From contig OZ316892.1 in assembly GCA_973895155.1 (NCBI GenBank), forward strand, positions 19,778,001 through 19,842,000: DNA of 64,000 nt. The letters run 5' to 3'. Position numbers and translations under genes: made by a program. Below, piece after piece: positions 45,493 to 58,089 of the stretch. The notes beneath the pieces are model-generated. The model saw nothing but the letters and a program-made list of their open reading frames with translations, made no database searches and was not told the DNA's origin. This DNA is from Marsupella aquatica. Lineage: Eukaryota > Marchantiophyta. Numbering within the stretch: the stretch's first letter is position 1; each line of letters begins with the position of its first letter.

Positions 45493-45629
45493 TGTTCAAC
45501 TTCGTAACAATCATCACACTCTTTACTCCTTCCTATCCTCTTATACATGGGTGGTTACTAAGGCGGTTAATAGTGTAACTGCCTTAGTCCTAACCCTTTT
45601 GGGTAGACCTAGTCTAAGGAGTTATAAAA
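45493..45629 (-). repeat. Copia 5' LTR (right)
   Basis: Identical over 135 bp to the left LTR. The terminal dinucleotide of the outer end is changed. Confidence 0.85.
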
Positions 45630-46804
45630 AATTTGTCATAATCACACATTTTGTGAACTGTGTGAATGGTTAGCACAAGCATGGAGACATTGCTCCCGGT
45701 TTAATTGACTAAGGCTTCCTAAAACATCTAAAGTACTCAAACTCTATTTATTTATTTGGTAATTATTTTGTATACCAGTACGAGGAACATTCCCATTGAT
45801 GTTTATGCATGGATGTCAATATTGTGGATGTGATTGAATTGTTTGGACCCAATGTTTATACGATTGTCTTGGATGTTGGCTGTCATGGATGGGGCATTGT
45901 CAACGGGATATTTTCTTCAACCTACTGTCTGTGGGTAGCAATAGAGTTTCAAGTTTGAAAGGAGCATCCTAAACACATGAAACGTAAGAGATAAAACGTA
46001 AAACCTTTCTACAACTAAAAATGGACAGTATGAACTTAAAGAGACAACTACAGAGTGGCAAGACAGTACAGATTATGAGGGAGCTGAGCTTACTGTTGTG
46101 TCCATGTTGTAGGTTCTCACCAGTGAATGTTGGAGGTGAAACACTACACTCGGTATGTCGTTTTTTCCAGATTGCCATACCATATGTAGACCCCTCATAT
46201 GGGTGGCTACATGGATGTATGTTGTGGTGGTTTGGCTGGTTGGTTTGGTAATCCGGCAATTTGTACCCCCACCTGGCAGAATCATTGTCAGCCTTGAATC
46301 TGTTGTACAGTATTGTAGGGGAAATGAGGAGGAGGTTTACTTTTCGGCAGATGAGTGTGAAGCCGGGTGTGAAGAGGATGATGAGGAATGTAGTAGGTTG
46401 CTACATGTTTTGCCATATGATTTAGTAGCCACTACTTGTAGGCACAGATCATAGACCACCATGGCATGATCTTGGGTTAGACTTAGATGACTTAATGTAC
46501 CTGCCTGAGTACCTGAGGCTTGACTATCATCGAGCACAAGAGTGGTATTTGTACTGATCTGATAAGATTCACAGATCTGATATCACTGAGCTAGTGGAGT
46601 GGGATTCTATGACTATACACCATTGTATTTTGATATATATGGTCATGGATGTACGTGCAGAGTAGCCTAGAGGTGTGGAGTCCAGTGCTGGTACCATTAG
46701 AGTGGAGGATTGCAGTATCCAGAGAGCTTGCAGAGGTTGCAAGGTACGTGGGTCCTCTACATTCTGGCAAATTGAGTGGAAGACATTGATTGGATTGACT
46801 TGAA
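45630..46804. other. Gene-free stretch before the CACTA transposase
   Basis: Several short frames overlap on both strands, none with a recognisable domain. The left terminus of the large CACTA element was not found here. Confidence 0.4.
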
Positions 46805-47121
46805 GTGGCTGAAACAATGTTGAGGAACTTTCGTGGTAGTCAAGATGACTTGAATAGGAGGGATGATAAGTTATGGCGTCGACAGACTGCAGCTTGTAGA
46901 GCTGCTGGGATGACAAAGATAAAATGTCCTTGCTACATTTGCAACTATAGGGGTAATCGTGTGAGTCTAGGGACAGTCAAAAAGCACCTCATTCAGAATT
47001 CTCGCCACCCATCGCAAAGGTATTGGTGGGGAAAGGACTGTGACTCTTTTGATGATGAGTGGAATGCACGCTGCATGGAGTGGGATGGTGCATTTGAGGG
47101 CCCTGTGGACAATGCAAGATG
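46805..47121 (+). pseudogene. CACTA tnp2 transposase, segment 1 (N-terminal)
   Basis: An open frame carries MLRNFRGSQDDLNRRDD and KCPCYICNY, then TVKKHLIQNS and RYWWGKDC. This matches the Transposase-associated zinc-binding block (CPC..C...., HL) that precedes tnp2. The first reliable ATG is near 46817. The frame is cut at 47121 by a CACTA insertion and resumes in phase at 52339: codon TG|T, giving NARC then AEELANDMDCG, once the element and one ATG copy are removed. Confidence 0.7.
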
Positions 47122-47164
47122 CACTAGAAGAAACCCACCCATTCTGAGACCTTGCCTTACATGA

Positions 47165-50100
47165 CTTGTGTGTCTGAGACCTTCAGAAATAAGTGACTCC
47201 AAGGTTGTTGGTGTCATCCTAGTTACATAGTCTTGACTCACTTTGGGTGAAGTTTTGGGAAGTCATGTATTTGACTATAGGGAAAGTTGCTACTGTAACT
47301 GAGTTAAGGCAAATTGTATATTGAAGTTATATCACTGACCATGAGTTAGAATATTATGTACATATGAGAGCCCTACATTTTGTCACACATTGCTGAGGAT
47401 TGCTACACAGCTTCAGTTTGGGCGGTTTGGTACTACATCGACCTAGGTATGGCTATGCGACCTCGTAGTTGCAAGGAGGGAGGTCTCCCCACGGTGTTAT
47501 CAGCTCGGTCTCCATAGCTTCTAGTAGACAATAATATTGCTAGCTTGTGTGCGAGCGGAGGTGCTAAGAGCGGAGGTGCTGAGAGCAGATGTGCGAGGTT
47601 GTATATTTCTTAATTAGCAATTAGCATGAATGCCCAAGATTTGCTTATAAATAAATGATGACTACCAATTATGCACTATTTCAATTCTACCACAATTGTA
47701 CCTGTGCCCCCAATGGCGTGAGGGGTAAGGCAGGAGTGCCCAAGTGCATCGCTTTTGTTGCATTAGGCACTCAACTGCTCATAAGCATGTTGTCTTTAGA
47801 AGCCAAACAATAAAAAAAATTGGGGCCCAACCTACTGTAGCTCAACTCCTGTTAAAAGTTGTCCAAGGCCCTCGAGTTGCCTCGAATCAAGCTGCCAAAT
47901 AAGGAGTAGACAAGCATACCCTGAAAGTACAGTACGCAGTGCAAACGCCACGCAATGCAATCCTACCTTCCTCTCGCGTCACTCGACTGCCTCACTCACT
48001 GACTTCTTGTCCAATGCATACCACAACCCTATTCCTCGTTTTGTTTCGTTCGAGCCCAATCATTCATTTACCCACAATGACTCAATCTGCGAGTTTGGGA
48101 GCTTTGGACCAGAGCAAATGATCGGAAGCCTCAGACGAGAGACGTAGACTCCAATATCCAGCTTGTAGAACAAACCATGATTGATTTTGTCAGGTGAGAA
48201 GAGAGCTCTAAAGATGGCGATGGCGTGCGGGCGTAGCAGCAGCGCTTGATCGCTATCGACATTATTGCGTACAGCCGTTGCCAATCGCTGCTCGTCATTG
48301 TCATCATTGTTGTCGGGGTCTTCATGCTGGTCTGATTCGCCTCCTGCTGCCACTACTGGTGCGATTAGTTCTACTCTCGGCTTTTCTCAAGGAAACAATA
48401 GCTCGGATGTGAGGGCTAGTGGCAGTGACACTGGTGCGCCAGTTCTTGTGGGGCTTATGGGATTGGGAGGTTTCGTTCGTTTCATTCTGTTTGGTTTCTG
48501 TACTGGAATTTATGTTGCTTGTCTCTAGTCCCTTCCCTTCACCGCATTAACCCGGATTATTTGTTGTGAATGGATGTATGAGAATTGATGGAACCACCAC
48601 TTTTGGTTCATTAGTGACTGGCTGGATTGGATTTAGTGCTATGAAGTGAACGGATAGGACAGCAATGGTCGACTTAGCTGAATTCTTTGAAGTGCATGTT
48701 TTTGATGGGGTTTTGGATCATAAATGTCTGCAATTGTATAAACCATTGCTCATGCTTTTTGTCGGAACGAATGGTAGCAGCGCTAGATCTGTGTTGTAGA
48801 ATAGACCACCCAGAATATGGTACTAGTGTGAAGTACATGTTATCGACTTCTCTTTGCATGTCAACGTAAATTTTGATTTAATTCAAGATAATTTAATTGC
48901 CTTCATTCTAGTAAGATTGCATGCCAACAAAAGGGAGTCCTTAATGAAATTTTAGGGGTTTGGTCACAGACAGAAGTAAATCTGGGTTCACTTTTTAAGC
49001 GTAAAATGTATGGTATAGCCGATACCTAACAATGTAGGGAGGAATAGGTCAATTGTCGGGGTTTATTTGTTTGAATGTGGTATTGGATGAGAAAGTCGAG
49101 GAGGTAACTTGAACGCTCAGAGCTGCACATCTTATTGCGCAAAGTGAACTCCTACTTTTGGAAACGTGTCATAGGAAGATATCTGAACTGAATCTGATCG
49201 TTGCGCAGACGCGTTAGGCTCCCTCTTCAATAGCTTCAAGCACGAAGATTGGAACGTGGAAGATGGAGTTCACTCTTTCCAAACTTCCTTTCCTTACTCG
49301 GTATGCTCTTGCAAATATATTATGTCTTGGAGATGCTCTCATCTGGAAACGCAAAATCGATTGAGCCATCATTTTCGCTTCCCTTCCTTTTAGTAGATAA
49401 TCAGATTTTGCTATTTTGGCAATATCTCTTTGTTGTTGATGGTCTGAGAGACTAGTCGTATTTCCCTGTTTATGAACTGATCTGGTTGATGGAATTCTCA
49501 GGCCCTCCTAGGTCGTGCAAGTGCTACATCACTTGCAGATTCAAGGTCAACTAGGCCATTTTCGAGCCAAGGTGCACCAGTTATACAGGTTAGTTTTTAC
49601 TTGTTTTCCTCATTCCAATCCTGGTACTTGTCTAAATTGGAACTCTTGAACTGGCCATTTGTATTTGGAGCCCTATTTGTGTGAGTGCCCTAGTAGCGTG
49701 ACAATAAGCGAGATGAACGAATGGCTGCAGGTCTCTCACTTATCGACCCTACCGTGGCCACGACATCCACGTTGGGATAGAGATATACTCCCCAATTGTC
49801 AGGCACAGCAATCAAGACCTTCTACTACAAGCTCTCTAGTGTGTCGTCCAGCATCTCCAGACTTATCTCTTAGGACGAGCAGTGTCGATCAGGTTGGCTC
49901 CTAAGTATTTCTACGTATCGTTAGTTGTTGATGGTCGGGTTGCTGTCCTTTTTAGCGTGTCTCAGATCGATTAGTTTCAGCAGACCCTTCGCTACTCTCA
50001 TCCTTCTCCAACCACATGCAGGTCTTGTGTCTTTGGTACCCTCACCATTGCAACTGATAAACTAACGTAGAGTGACTCGCCTTTCAGTAGTAGACATGGA

Positions 50101-50530
50101 TACCCTATATATTCCCCCTACATGTTGTGCCTCACTGACGATCACTCATGCACCTGTGCCAGCGCAACATGAAACACTACATTAGCAAGAAAAGACTGCT
50201 GTTGAGAATCAAGTGTAGCGCCTGAAAGCTGAGCACATTTACATGTTGGAGCACAGGACTAGAGTTGTTTGGATCATTTGGCTGGGGATTTTCTACTTTC
50301 CAGAGCTTCTGTTGCACTCGCTTCATTGCACAATACTGAGGTACCGCTTTTCTCACCGAGAGCACTGCCTATTTCAAAATTTTTGACTTTGTTTATTTGT
50401 GACGGTCTCTAAGAAAGTCCTCTTTTTGGTCGCTATTGTATGGGAGATGCTACTACGGATCTCCAATGCATGGTCCATTTTAAATACAGTACAAGTCAAT
50501 CATAGCATTGGCCCTCATGAAAGGATTGGG
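47165..50530. other. Interior of gene-capturing CACTA, mostly without readable genes
   Basis: The segment 47930-48530 has the look of a captured promoter and 5' exon (Ser/Gly/Ala-rich frame 48265-48528). The segment 49500-49590 is bounded by an ATACAG|GTTAGT donor and may be another captured exon. No certain product can be given for these. Confidence 0.35.
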
Positions 50531-50535
50531 GTGAC

Positions 50536-51040
50536 AACAAGGTTGTGGAGTTGCTTTCGAAGGTGTTAGAGCACCTTGTCACTGGTGAAATCATGCAGCT
50601 GACAACAGAGACGCAAGAGATGTGCAGGTGCTCTAAACCTTGACAGTGGGTATCACTTATTCTTTTGCACGTAGCACCGACAGTTCAACTTTTGTTTCCA
50701 AGATCCCTGTCCCTTCAGCTTTTTCACTCGGCCTTCTGTTCTGTTGATAAATCAAAGCTAATAGTTGGAGACAAAATTCGGGCTCAGCTTATCGAAGTGC
50801 TTGCTGTTCAGATCAAATTTATTGCATTCATGTTTCATCTATCAATTGCTCTAATGAAGTGTGCAACTGCTGATTGTTTTATTCTTGGTGTAGCGGCATG
50901 GAGTATTACATGCAAAAGACTTTTTACAAAACTGCATCTCTCATGGCAAACAGCTGCAAATCAATCGATCGCACTACTGGCCGACCAGCCCAGAGAAGTT
51001 GCGGATCTTGCATTTGAATATGGGCGTCATTTGGTAGGAA
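50536..51040 (+). pseudogene. Captured fragments of a polyprenyl diphosphate synthase
   Basis: Near 50540-50630 a frame reads LLSKVLEHLVTGEIMQLTT. Near 50893-51037 the frames read GMEYYMQKTFYKTASLMANS and REVADLAFEYGRHL, with a frameshift between the last two. These match consecutive segments of plant solanesyl/polyprenyl diphosphate synthases (the regions EHLVTGE.MQ, YYMQKTYYKTASL and REVA.LAFEYG). Those enzymes build the prenyl side chain of plastoquinone or ubiquinone. The DDxxD catalytic motifs are not in this fragment. It is a transduplicated piece inside a CACTA, with remains of introns between segments. Confidence 0.7.
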
Positions 51041-52338
51041 TTCGTTCAGACCCCGCTGTGAATTTAATGTCTACAGGAGAAATTTCTTTTGGGCACCCTT
51101 TTGAATAGTCCTTTTTTCATGTTGTCAAGTATGGTTCGTCATTGTAATCCATCTTCAGCACCTTGAGGGTGATTAGTTGACCTCTACACTTGTTTTTTTG
51201 CAGTTTTGGATTGATTGGGTTTAATATTGTCATTCTAAGCTGGCGGTTATCTACAGGGGCTCGCATTTCAACTTGTTACTTGATGATTCTTTAGATTTTA
51301 TTGTAACAAAAGCCACTTTAGGGAAGCCAACACTTTCAGATCTTGCTTAGGTATCGTGGTTTCCACTTGTGGGGCATTTAAACTCCTCTTTCTTTAGTTT
51401 TTTCTTGTGTCTAGTGATTTACGAGTTTGTTTCTAATGTTTTTCTTAACTTTTGAAGTGGATTTGGGAATAGAAACCATAGAAAAGTGGATTAGTTGGTG
51501 ACATTGTAGTTGGTGATGTGATGCAGCATCCTGTCAGTTCTGTTTTGCCTGCAAAGCCTCCGCATGCACCATACTAGCAGGGGGTTGACCTCTGATCAAG
51601 GTTGGCAAGGTGGTAGTAGTGGTAGATCTCAGGCTGGTGCCCAATACTATGGCAGAGAGCAAAGTCAAGGTTATGCCTCTATAGAGTAGAGGCAGAGCAG
51701 ATCCAAACCCACGTCTCGTGGGGGATGTGAATATATCTATATGCCAATTCTTTGTTAAGGCATGAAGTGAAACATGAATGTTGACATTTATTTTGGTGTA
51801 TGTAATTCTCAAACATGAATGACATTGTATTTTCCTAGGTGACTTCAGACCCCCATGAAGAGTGAATAGGGGGTGCCCATTACACCACCTGGGTTAGTTA
51901 TGGTTACAACTTCCCTAAATTCAATCTCAATCTTATTAGTTAAAAAATAACTATGTGAAGACCCAAATGGTTGTGTTGTGTGACTTGGACCAAGGTCTCC
52001 CTTGGTCTATTATGTGACACTAAAATGTCACAAGTTAGTCGTTGTTAAGGAGGAGTAAGTCATGGACATGACTTAGCATGTCACGACTAATTAAAGTCAC
52101 ATTATAGTCATTTATCAACAAGGCTAGACTCCATAATAGAGTCACAAATGAGTCGCAAATGGGTATCAAACAAGTCGCAATGTCATGTATCAATAGTGAC
52201 TTCTATTTTTTGGTCTCAACTTTTGCAACTCCAAGGGTCACAGCTTGGGTCACGTCACGTTGAGTCACAATGAAGTCACATGAGCCAAAATGAGTCACAT
52301 ATTGCGGTCTCAGATAAGCTCGGATTCTTCTAGTGATG

Positions 52339-53422
52339 TGCGGAGGAACTTGCCAATGATATGGATTGTGGCATAGATATCCCTGGGATACTAGAGGACC
52401 TGGCAATACCAAGTGAAACTGCTAATGCCAGTGAACCTGTCCAAGAAACCACTGCAGAGGAGCCCACTCTGCAGGAAAGCAAAGAGGGTCTCTTCAACAT
52501 GGATGATCTTCTGGAGGCGGATAGTACATCTGGAGAAGCAACACCTCAGATTTGGGACCAACAGGCAGAGGAGAAGATGATGCAAGCATTTGAAGAGGCG
52601 TGTGCCCCTTTGTATGAGGGGTCCACTACTTCCCAATTGTCATTTGTGTTGACATTTCTAAACACATGCCATAATCATGGTTTCACCAACTTTGGAGTTG
52701 ATGAACTGCTTTCGTTGATGGGGAAACAGTTGATGCCTGCTAAGAATCTGCTGCCTAAAAACCTGTATGCATGCAAGAAGCTGATCAGTCATGCTGGCTT
52801 GGATTATGTCAAAATTGATGCTTGTGAGGATGGATGTGTCCTATTCAGAAAGGAGCATGTGCATTGCGAAGAGTGTCCACTGTGCAAAAAGCCTAGGTAT
52901 AAGCAGGTTGGACAATCAAAGCAACCTGTGAAAGTCCTTCGACATTTCCCCCTCATACCCAGGTTGAAACGAATGTACAGGTGCAAGGCAATTTCAGAGT
53001 TGATGACATGGCATAAGGACAATAAAAGCACAGATGGAAAGGTCCGGCATGTTGCAGATTCTAGGGCATGGAAGGAGATTGATACAACCATTGATCCAAC
53101 ATTTGAAGTAGAGCCTCACAATGTACACCTTGGATTGGCTCTGGATGGTGTGAACCCCTTTGGGGAAAACAACCTCAAGCACTCTACATGGCCTGTTGTA
53201 TTGTTGAATTACAATCTGCCCCCTTGGTTGTCCACCAAGAAGTTCTTCATTATGTTATCTTTGCTGATCCCTGGGCCTGATTCAGTGACTGACCGCAACA
53301 TTGACATTTACATGGCTCCATTGCTGGAGGAGCTTTTGGAGCTCTGGGAGGGAGTTCCATGTTTTGATGCACTTGACAGGCCTGGCCTGAATAAGTGGTT
53401 CAATCTGCGGGCCATTCTATTG
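52339..53422 (+). pseudogene. CACTA tnp2 transposase, segment 2 (Transposase_21 core)
   Basis: The frame continues from segment 1 with an acidic linker. It then shows CEDGCVLFRKEHVHCEECPL, PRLKRMYRCKAISELMTWH and HNVHLGLALDGVNPFGEN, followed by KHSTWPVVLLNYNLPPWL and MLSLLIPGPDS. These are the signature blocks of the tnp2 (Transposase_21) family; LALDG holds a probable catalytic Asp. The frame breaks after FNLRAILL at 53422, where a gag-like element is inserted, and resumes in phase at 58090 with WTVNNYPALG. Confidence 0.85.
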
Positions 53423-56400
53423 TGATGCCTAGACAGGAATCACTCGGCCAGTTAAGTGGGTAAAGCAGGAAGGCACCCTAGGAACACCTTAGTATAGGGA
53501 CAAAACAAGGAAAATATAAACCATTAGGGGCAACCATGGAACCCGGGCCGAGGCCGGAGGTAAGGACGCTGAGGGTGAAAACTCGATTAGGGTTAGGGCG
53601 CGTTAAGCGTCGGCGGCTAGGAAGGATCAACGGGAAGAAGGACCGGCAGAGGAGAGGGGTAAGGAGCGCTTGCAGGAGATGGTGGCTCATTTGCGAGCAC
53701 GAACTAGGCAGACGACTACAGGAGGCCAACTACTGTCAGCTGCTTAGGCAAGCACTCGGGGAGAGAGTAGATACCGACGATCGACCTAAGGAGGGTATGA
53801 GCAACGTCAATCAAGCGGCACATTTCTGGGGATGCCTGTTCGAACGGGCAACTGAGTACATCAAGACTTACGAGGACGAGGAATCAGAAAGGGCAGCTCG
53901 AGAACGGCAGGAGCTCGCTCAATTGTGGGAGCTGTAGAAGACGACTTTCTTAGGAGGCGAACTCATCAAGGACGAGTTCCTGTGGACGCCTACTTCCAAT
54001 CAACTCGACCATCTTCTGTTTTGCAAAGACAGCATCGTCGGCATCCGAGAGGCCATCAAGAACTGCAATGACATACACTGGGAATTAAAGGGTAGCACAG
54101 AAAGGTGGACCCAGGCAACGGTGCTAGGAGAAACCTCCACGGTAGCAGAGATGAAGAGGAAGGGAGCCGTCAACGATGAAGCCACCCCAGCAAAAAGAAC
54201 GAGGTCGGCGGCACCAAAGAAGCCAGCTGAGCAGCAGAGCAGGAGGCAGGGAGAAGCCGAAGAGGAGGAGGTCGATCCCATCAAGGCCATTCCAACCAGG
54301 GATGACACCTGGAAGGGCTGGGCGGCAACCCTACCGGTGGAGGTGCAACTACATTTTGCACGGGAGGAGGATGCATGCTTCACGGCCATGCAGACCAAGA
54401 AGTACCAAGGCTTCATGGCCGGATCCGGCTTAGAGGCCTTTGTAAGATTACCATGGCTGAAGCCGGAGGTACCGGAGTCAGACCTATTAGAATTCGTGGG
54501 GTCATGGGAACCCGAGACCAATTGCACGAGGATATATGGGAAGGATTTCTATCTTACTCCCAAGGTGATTGCCGAAGTGTTTGGCTTGCCGATAGGCAAT
54601 AAGACCAAAGTTGATACCAGGAAGACCTTGCCTGACAAGGAGTTCCGGTCGTTCCTCGGGCCATCAACGAAGAATGGCTTCTTCTGGAACACCTGCACCA
54701 ACCCGCACATAGGAGAGATGATCGACTTCTTGCGGGTGACCATGCATTGTAACTTGCCGAGGGCAGAGATCGGCAAGGCACAGGTCTATCTGGCAGAAAG
54801 GCCAGACCCAAGCCGGGACTACAACGGGTACCTCCTCAACCAATTGAAGAAGATCTTAAAGGAGGAGCAACAGGTAATCGGCATGGGGAGCGTGTCGCGG
54901 CTTGGCTATCACATGCCGCTGTTGTGCCGGTATGCCAGAGGTCAGACTTTTGCCCCGGTACTTCCCCTACAGGTAAGGGCACCCGAGGAAGCTCCAACGC
55001 CGAGGCCGTTGGCTGAGAAGCCTCAACCACCTGTTAGCCCTACGATCGAGCAGGTGTTTAGGCCCAGGAAGGAGGACTTGCCGATGCAGCAACCAGGCAT
55101 GCAGAGTCTGCTGAAACTACTGGAGAATGAAAAGAAATCGGCATCGGCAACAACAACGGCAACGGCAACAATGCAGGACACTACTACAGAGGTAGGCCTA
55201 CACCGGCTCACAAGAGAAAACCCCTTTGCTGGAGACAAGGAGAGAATCAGGCCGGAATCCAAGCCCGGTGTTCGAATGTATGTGGGAATCTCAAGCTCCG
55301 AATCTGAGGCAGAATTGCCTGAAGCTCCTACCGACGAAGAGGAGAGGGAGAAGTCGGACGGCCAAGAAGTAGAGGAGGCAGTGGAGGACTGCAGCCATGA
55401 TAATTCCGGCTATGGGTCGGACCATCACGTCCCAGGAGTAAGGACCTGTGGCCGGTTTGTCCCCACACTTCCAAGGGTAGTGCGAGGGGACCCCAACCAG
55501 CAGAGTAGCCCTGAGTCTCCCCCACCAGATGTTGCTCCCCCGAGCTTCGACGGCATAAAACAGACGGTGCAGGAATTTCAGGAGCGAATCAAGCAGGAAG
55601 AGGAGGCAGCCCTGGCTAGGGAAAAGGATTTACCAGGAGGAGATTGGCCGAAGGACATCAGGCGGCTAGCCAAAAAAGGAAGCAAACCTCTAGCCACGAT
55701 TGAAGAGATCCGCAAGACGGCTTGGGAGCAGAGGCCGCGATGGGCGATGCCGATTACTTCTACTTACTCCACCTACGCTAAGAATAGAGCCATGGAGTAT
55801 GGTGAGATGTGTGGGGAACTTGCGCTCGGCATCTTTGGAGAGGAGTTGGAGGTAGGACCCTTTTTCCATAGGGAGCAGTTGGAGAAGCACCAATTAGAAG
55901 AAGCGGTGGCTTTAGAGAGAAGCAAGAAGGACGAGGTCATTCGGCGGCTTAGGAGGATGGAAGCCGAGATTGAAGATCTAAGGGCGGCCAAGAAAGCCCA
56001 AGATGAACTGCGGATTAAACGACATGAGTTGAACATCATGCAGGGGCAGTTGGACACCGCGCAGGCTGATAATCAGAATATCAAGGATAAACTGACTCAG
56101 ACGCAGGGAGAGTTGGCCGACACGATCAAAGAGAGGGAGAAGTGGAAGCAAGAGCTAAAGAATACAGAGGAGGCCCACATAATAGCCAACAGTCGGGCCA
56201 TGGCGGAGACCCAAAGAAAGGAATGGGCGTTGAAGGGGGAGCTCGAGAAAATCCGCGGAGCCCTTGAGCAGAAGGAGGCCGAGTTAGGGAAATCCTATCA
56301 AGGGATTATGGCACTGCAGCAGGAGCTTGCGTCCCTGACGGCCAGCTTCAAGGCCGACCTAAGGGAGAAGGACGAGATGCTCGAACAGACTTACGCCAAG

Positions 56401-58083
56401 ATGAACCAGATGGAGTCTGTCATCATTGCAGAGCTCGACAAGGAGCTAAGAGCAACCCAGGAGGAGAGGACTACCTTGAAACAAGAACGGGAGGAAGCCC
56501 AGAAGGAACTAGAGGAGGCACGCAAGGACCTGGATGAGACCCAGGAGGAGTTGGATGAAATCACGAGGAAGATGGAGAACCTCCAGCGGCGGGCCGACAA
56601 CCAAACGGAGCGGCTGAAGAAACAAGCCGCAGTATTTAAGTGCTTGTCTTCATCAGGCCCAACTCCAATTGGGGCAACCAAGTTACCAGGAGTGGTACTG
56701 GCCGAAGAAAAAGCCGCGCCACCTGCACCAGTGCCGGAAGTAAGTGGGAAGGGGAAGGGACCAGCTGCCGAACCAGAAAAGAAGAAGAAGCGGAAACCTT
56801 CAGGGTCAAGGAGTAATCCGACTCCACAAGCCGTGGTGACCAAGGAGGTAGAACCAGCACCATCCTCCGGCATGAATACGGCAATAGATCCCGCTATCAT
56901 CACAGGTGGGGGTGGTGCGGCCCAAGCCGAACTACTCAGTAATGAGGCCGGTATCCCAGATCTGCCTCTTGAGTAGGCCGGGGAGACCCAAGCCGTGGCT
57001 GAGGCCGTAACCGGTTCCCGAACCGATGCCGACGCCGATGGTGGACCCAGTCAGGCCGATGGAGAGTTGACTCAGTCAAGGGCAGGTAATCTGTCAGAGA
57101 ATGAACCTACGGCAGTGGCTGAGGAGGAAGCGTTGGGGGCGTCCATTAAGGATCCACCACCGGTGTCGTGACGGTGCAAGGGCGCCATTCCTTTTAGGGA
57201 GGGCGGACGTGGAGGGAGGAGGCGTGAGTGGGCAGGGCGGGCGCTGATCTCCAAGTTTAGGATTAGGATCAGGACCAGGAGCGGCCCTGACACTTAGCTT
57301 AGTGGGATTGCGGTTCCACTGGTAGGAGCAACACTTGTGCTCCTGCCTTGCTGTACATAGGTAGATTCGGGCAAGTAGATTACTGTTAAGTAGATTAGGC
57401 TTACGATGCAAAGAATGGCGGATCCACTACCAGGATAAGTACCTGGGCAGCGGGGAGCTCAGGGCCTCTTCTTTAGCAAGTTTTTAGTTTGCACCAGCCG
57501 GGCTGGGATCAAGTAGTACGAGAAGCTCTCGGTTAGTCATACAGTGACCCTTGTGTATATTCATGTTTCCTCATGCCTAAGAGCTGAATAGAGTTGGCCT
57601 CACGGCTTAGTTCGCAGAACTTGTGTATGAGATGTACTGTTTGTATGGCAAGTGCATGGTATGACTCAGTCAGAATGAGTCATTTTGCTATTTGTGTGTC
57701 GCATTAACTTGTGTGAAGAGTGCCCACATCAACCAGAAGGAAGGAAAGTAAGCAGGGGAGTGAGAGTTGGATGTGTCGAGCTGAGAGAGGTCTTAGCGGC
57801 TTAACCAAGCCTATTGGGGATCATTCCGGCGGCGGAATCCAAACATACCTAACAAGACGGAGGGGAAGACAGGGGAAGGCCTAGATTAGGCCGGCTACGT
57901 ATCTCATGACCCGATGAAGGATCTGTCCAGTATATGTGTGTAAAATGTTAATAGTAGTAGTAGAAGGTTAGCAGCGTCCCATGCCGCTAAGCCGCGGAAA
58001 TGGCCTCGCCAAGCGCGAAACCTGCGGGAATCGGCTTGAGCTGGGGGGTTTCTTGGGTTTAGGGAGCCATGGGACGCACCACA
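53423..58083 (+). mobile_element. Gag-like insertion 1, 4.66 kb, target duplication CTATTG
   Basis: The element starts TGATGCC and ends CACCACA. CTATTG flanks both sides (53417-53422 and 58084-58089), and the interrupted transposase frame reads through once it is removed. Up to 8 bp of flank (CTATTGTG) match, so 6 or 8 bp are both possible. The ends are TG...CA as in LTR elements, yet I see no long terminal repeats and no pol. The region 57172-58083 is noncoding. Confidence 0.75.
53536..57171 (+). pseudogene. Gag-like coiled-coil protein with plant-mobile-type domain
   Basis: One frame of about 1200 codons from an ATG at 53536 is broken only by TAG at 53935-53937 and TAG at 56974-56976; it ends in TGA at 57169-57171. 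After a basic, Arg-rich start, residues near 54410-54900 read GLEAFVRLPWLKPEV, SWEPETNCTRIYGKDFYLTP and IAEVFGLPIGN. This resembles the plant mobile domain or 'putative plant transposon protein' type found in plant retroelements. The second half (55860-56640) is a long coiled coil, followed by a Pro/Lys-rich tail. A capsid-like (gag) role is inference. Both TAGs sit where a Gln (CAG) codon would fit. Confidence 0.55.
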
Positions 58084-58089
58084 CTATTG

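Larger units (their letters stand above)
39029..45629 (-). mobile_element. Ty1/copia LTR retrotransposon, 6.6 kb, coding broken
   Basis: The two 135-bp LTRs are identical. Inside the 5' LTR the minus strand reads CGTTATCAGCACGAG, a primer-binding-site-like sequence seen in plant copia elements. The order gag, protease, integrase, reverse transcriptase, RNase H is the copia order. A clear target duplication was not identified: the right outer LTR end reads AA in place of CA, and the flanks ATTTT and AATTT match only partly. The region 39166-39994 between the pol stop and the 3' LTR is gene-free. Confidence 0.85.
47122..52335. mobile_element. Non-autonomous CACTA, 5.2 kb, target duplication ATG
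   Basis: The left end CACTAGAAGAAACCC (47122) and right end GGATTCTTCTAGTG (ends 52335) are inverted repeats with one or two mismatches. ATG flanks both sides (47119-47121 and 52336-52338). The right subterminal zone has many AGTCACA/AGTCGCAA motifs (51960-52330). The interior holds captured exons of a cellular gene and no transposase. Confidence 0.9.

Noticed and set aside
48060-48353. Minus-strand gene in the CACTA interior
   Set aside because: Low-complexity frame opposite a likely captured promoter and 5' exon, with no domain.
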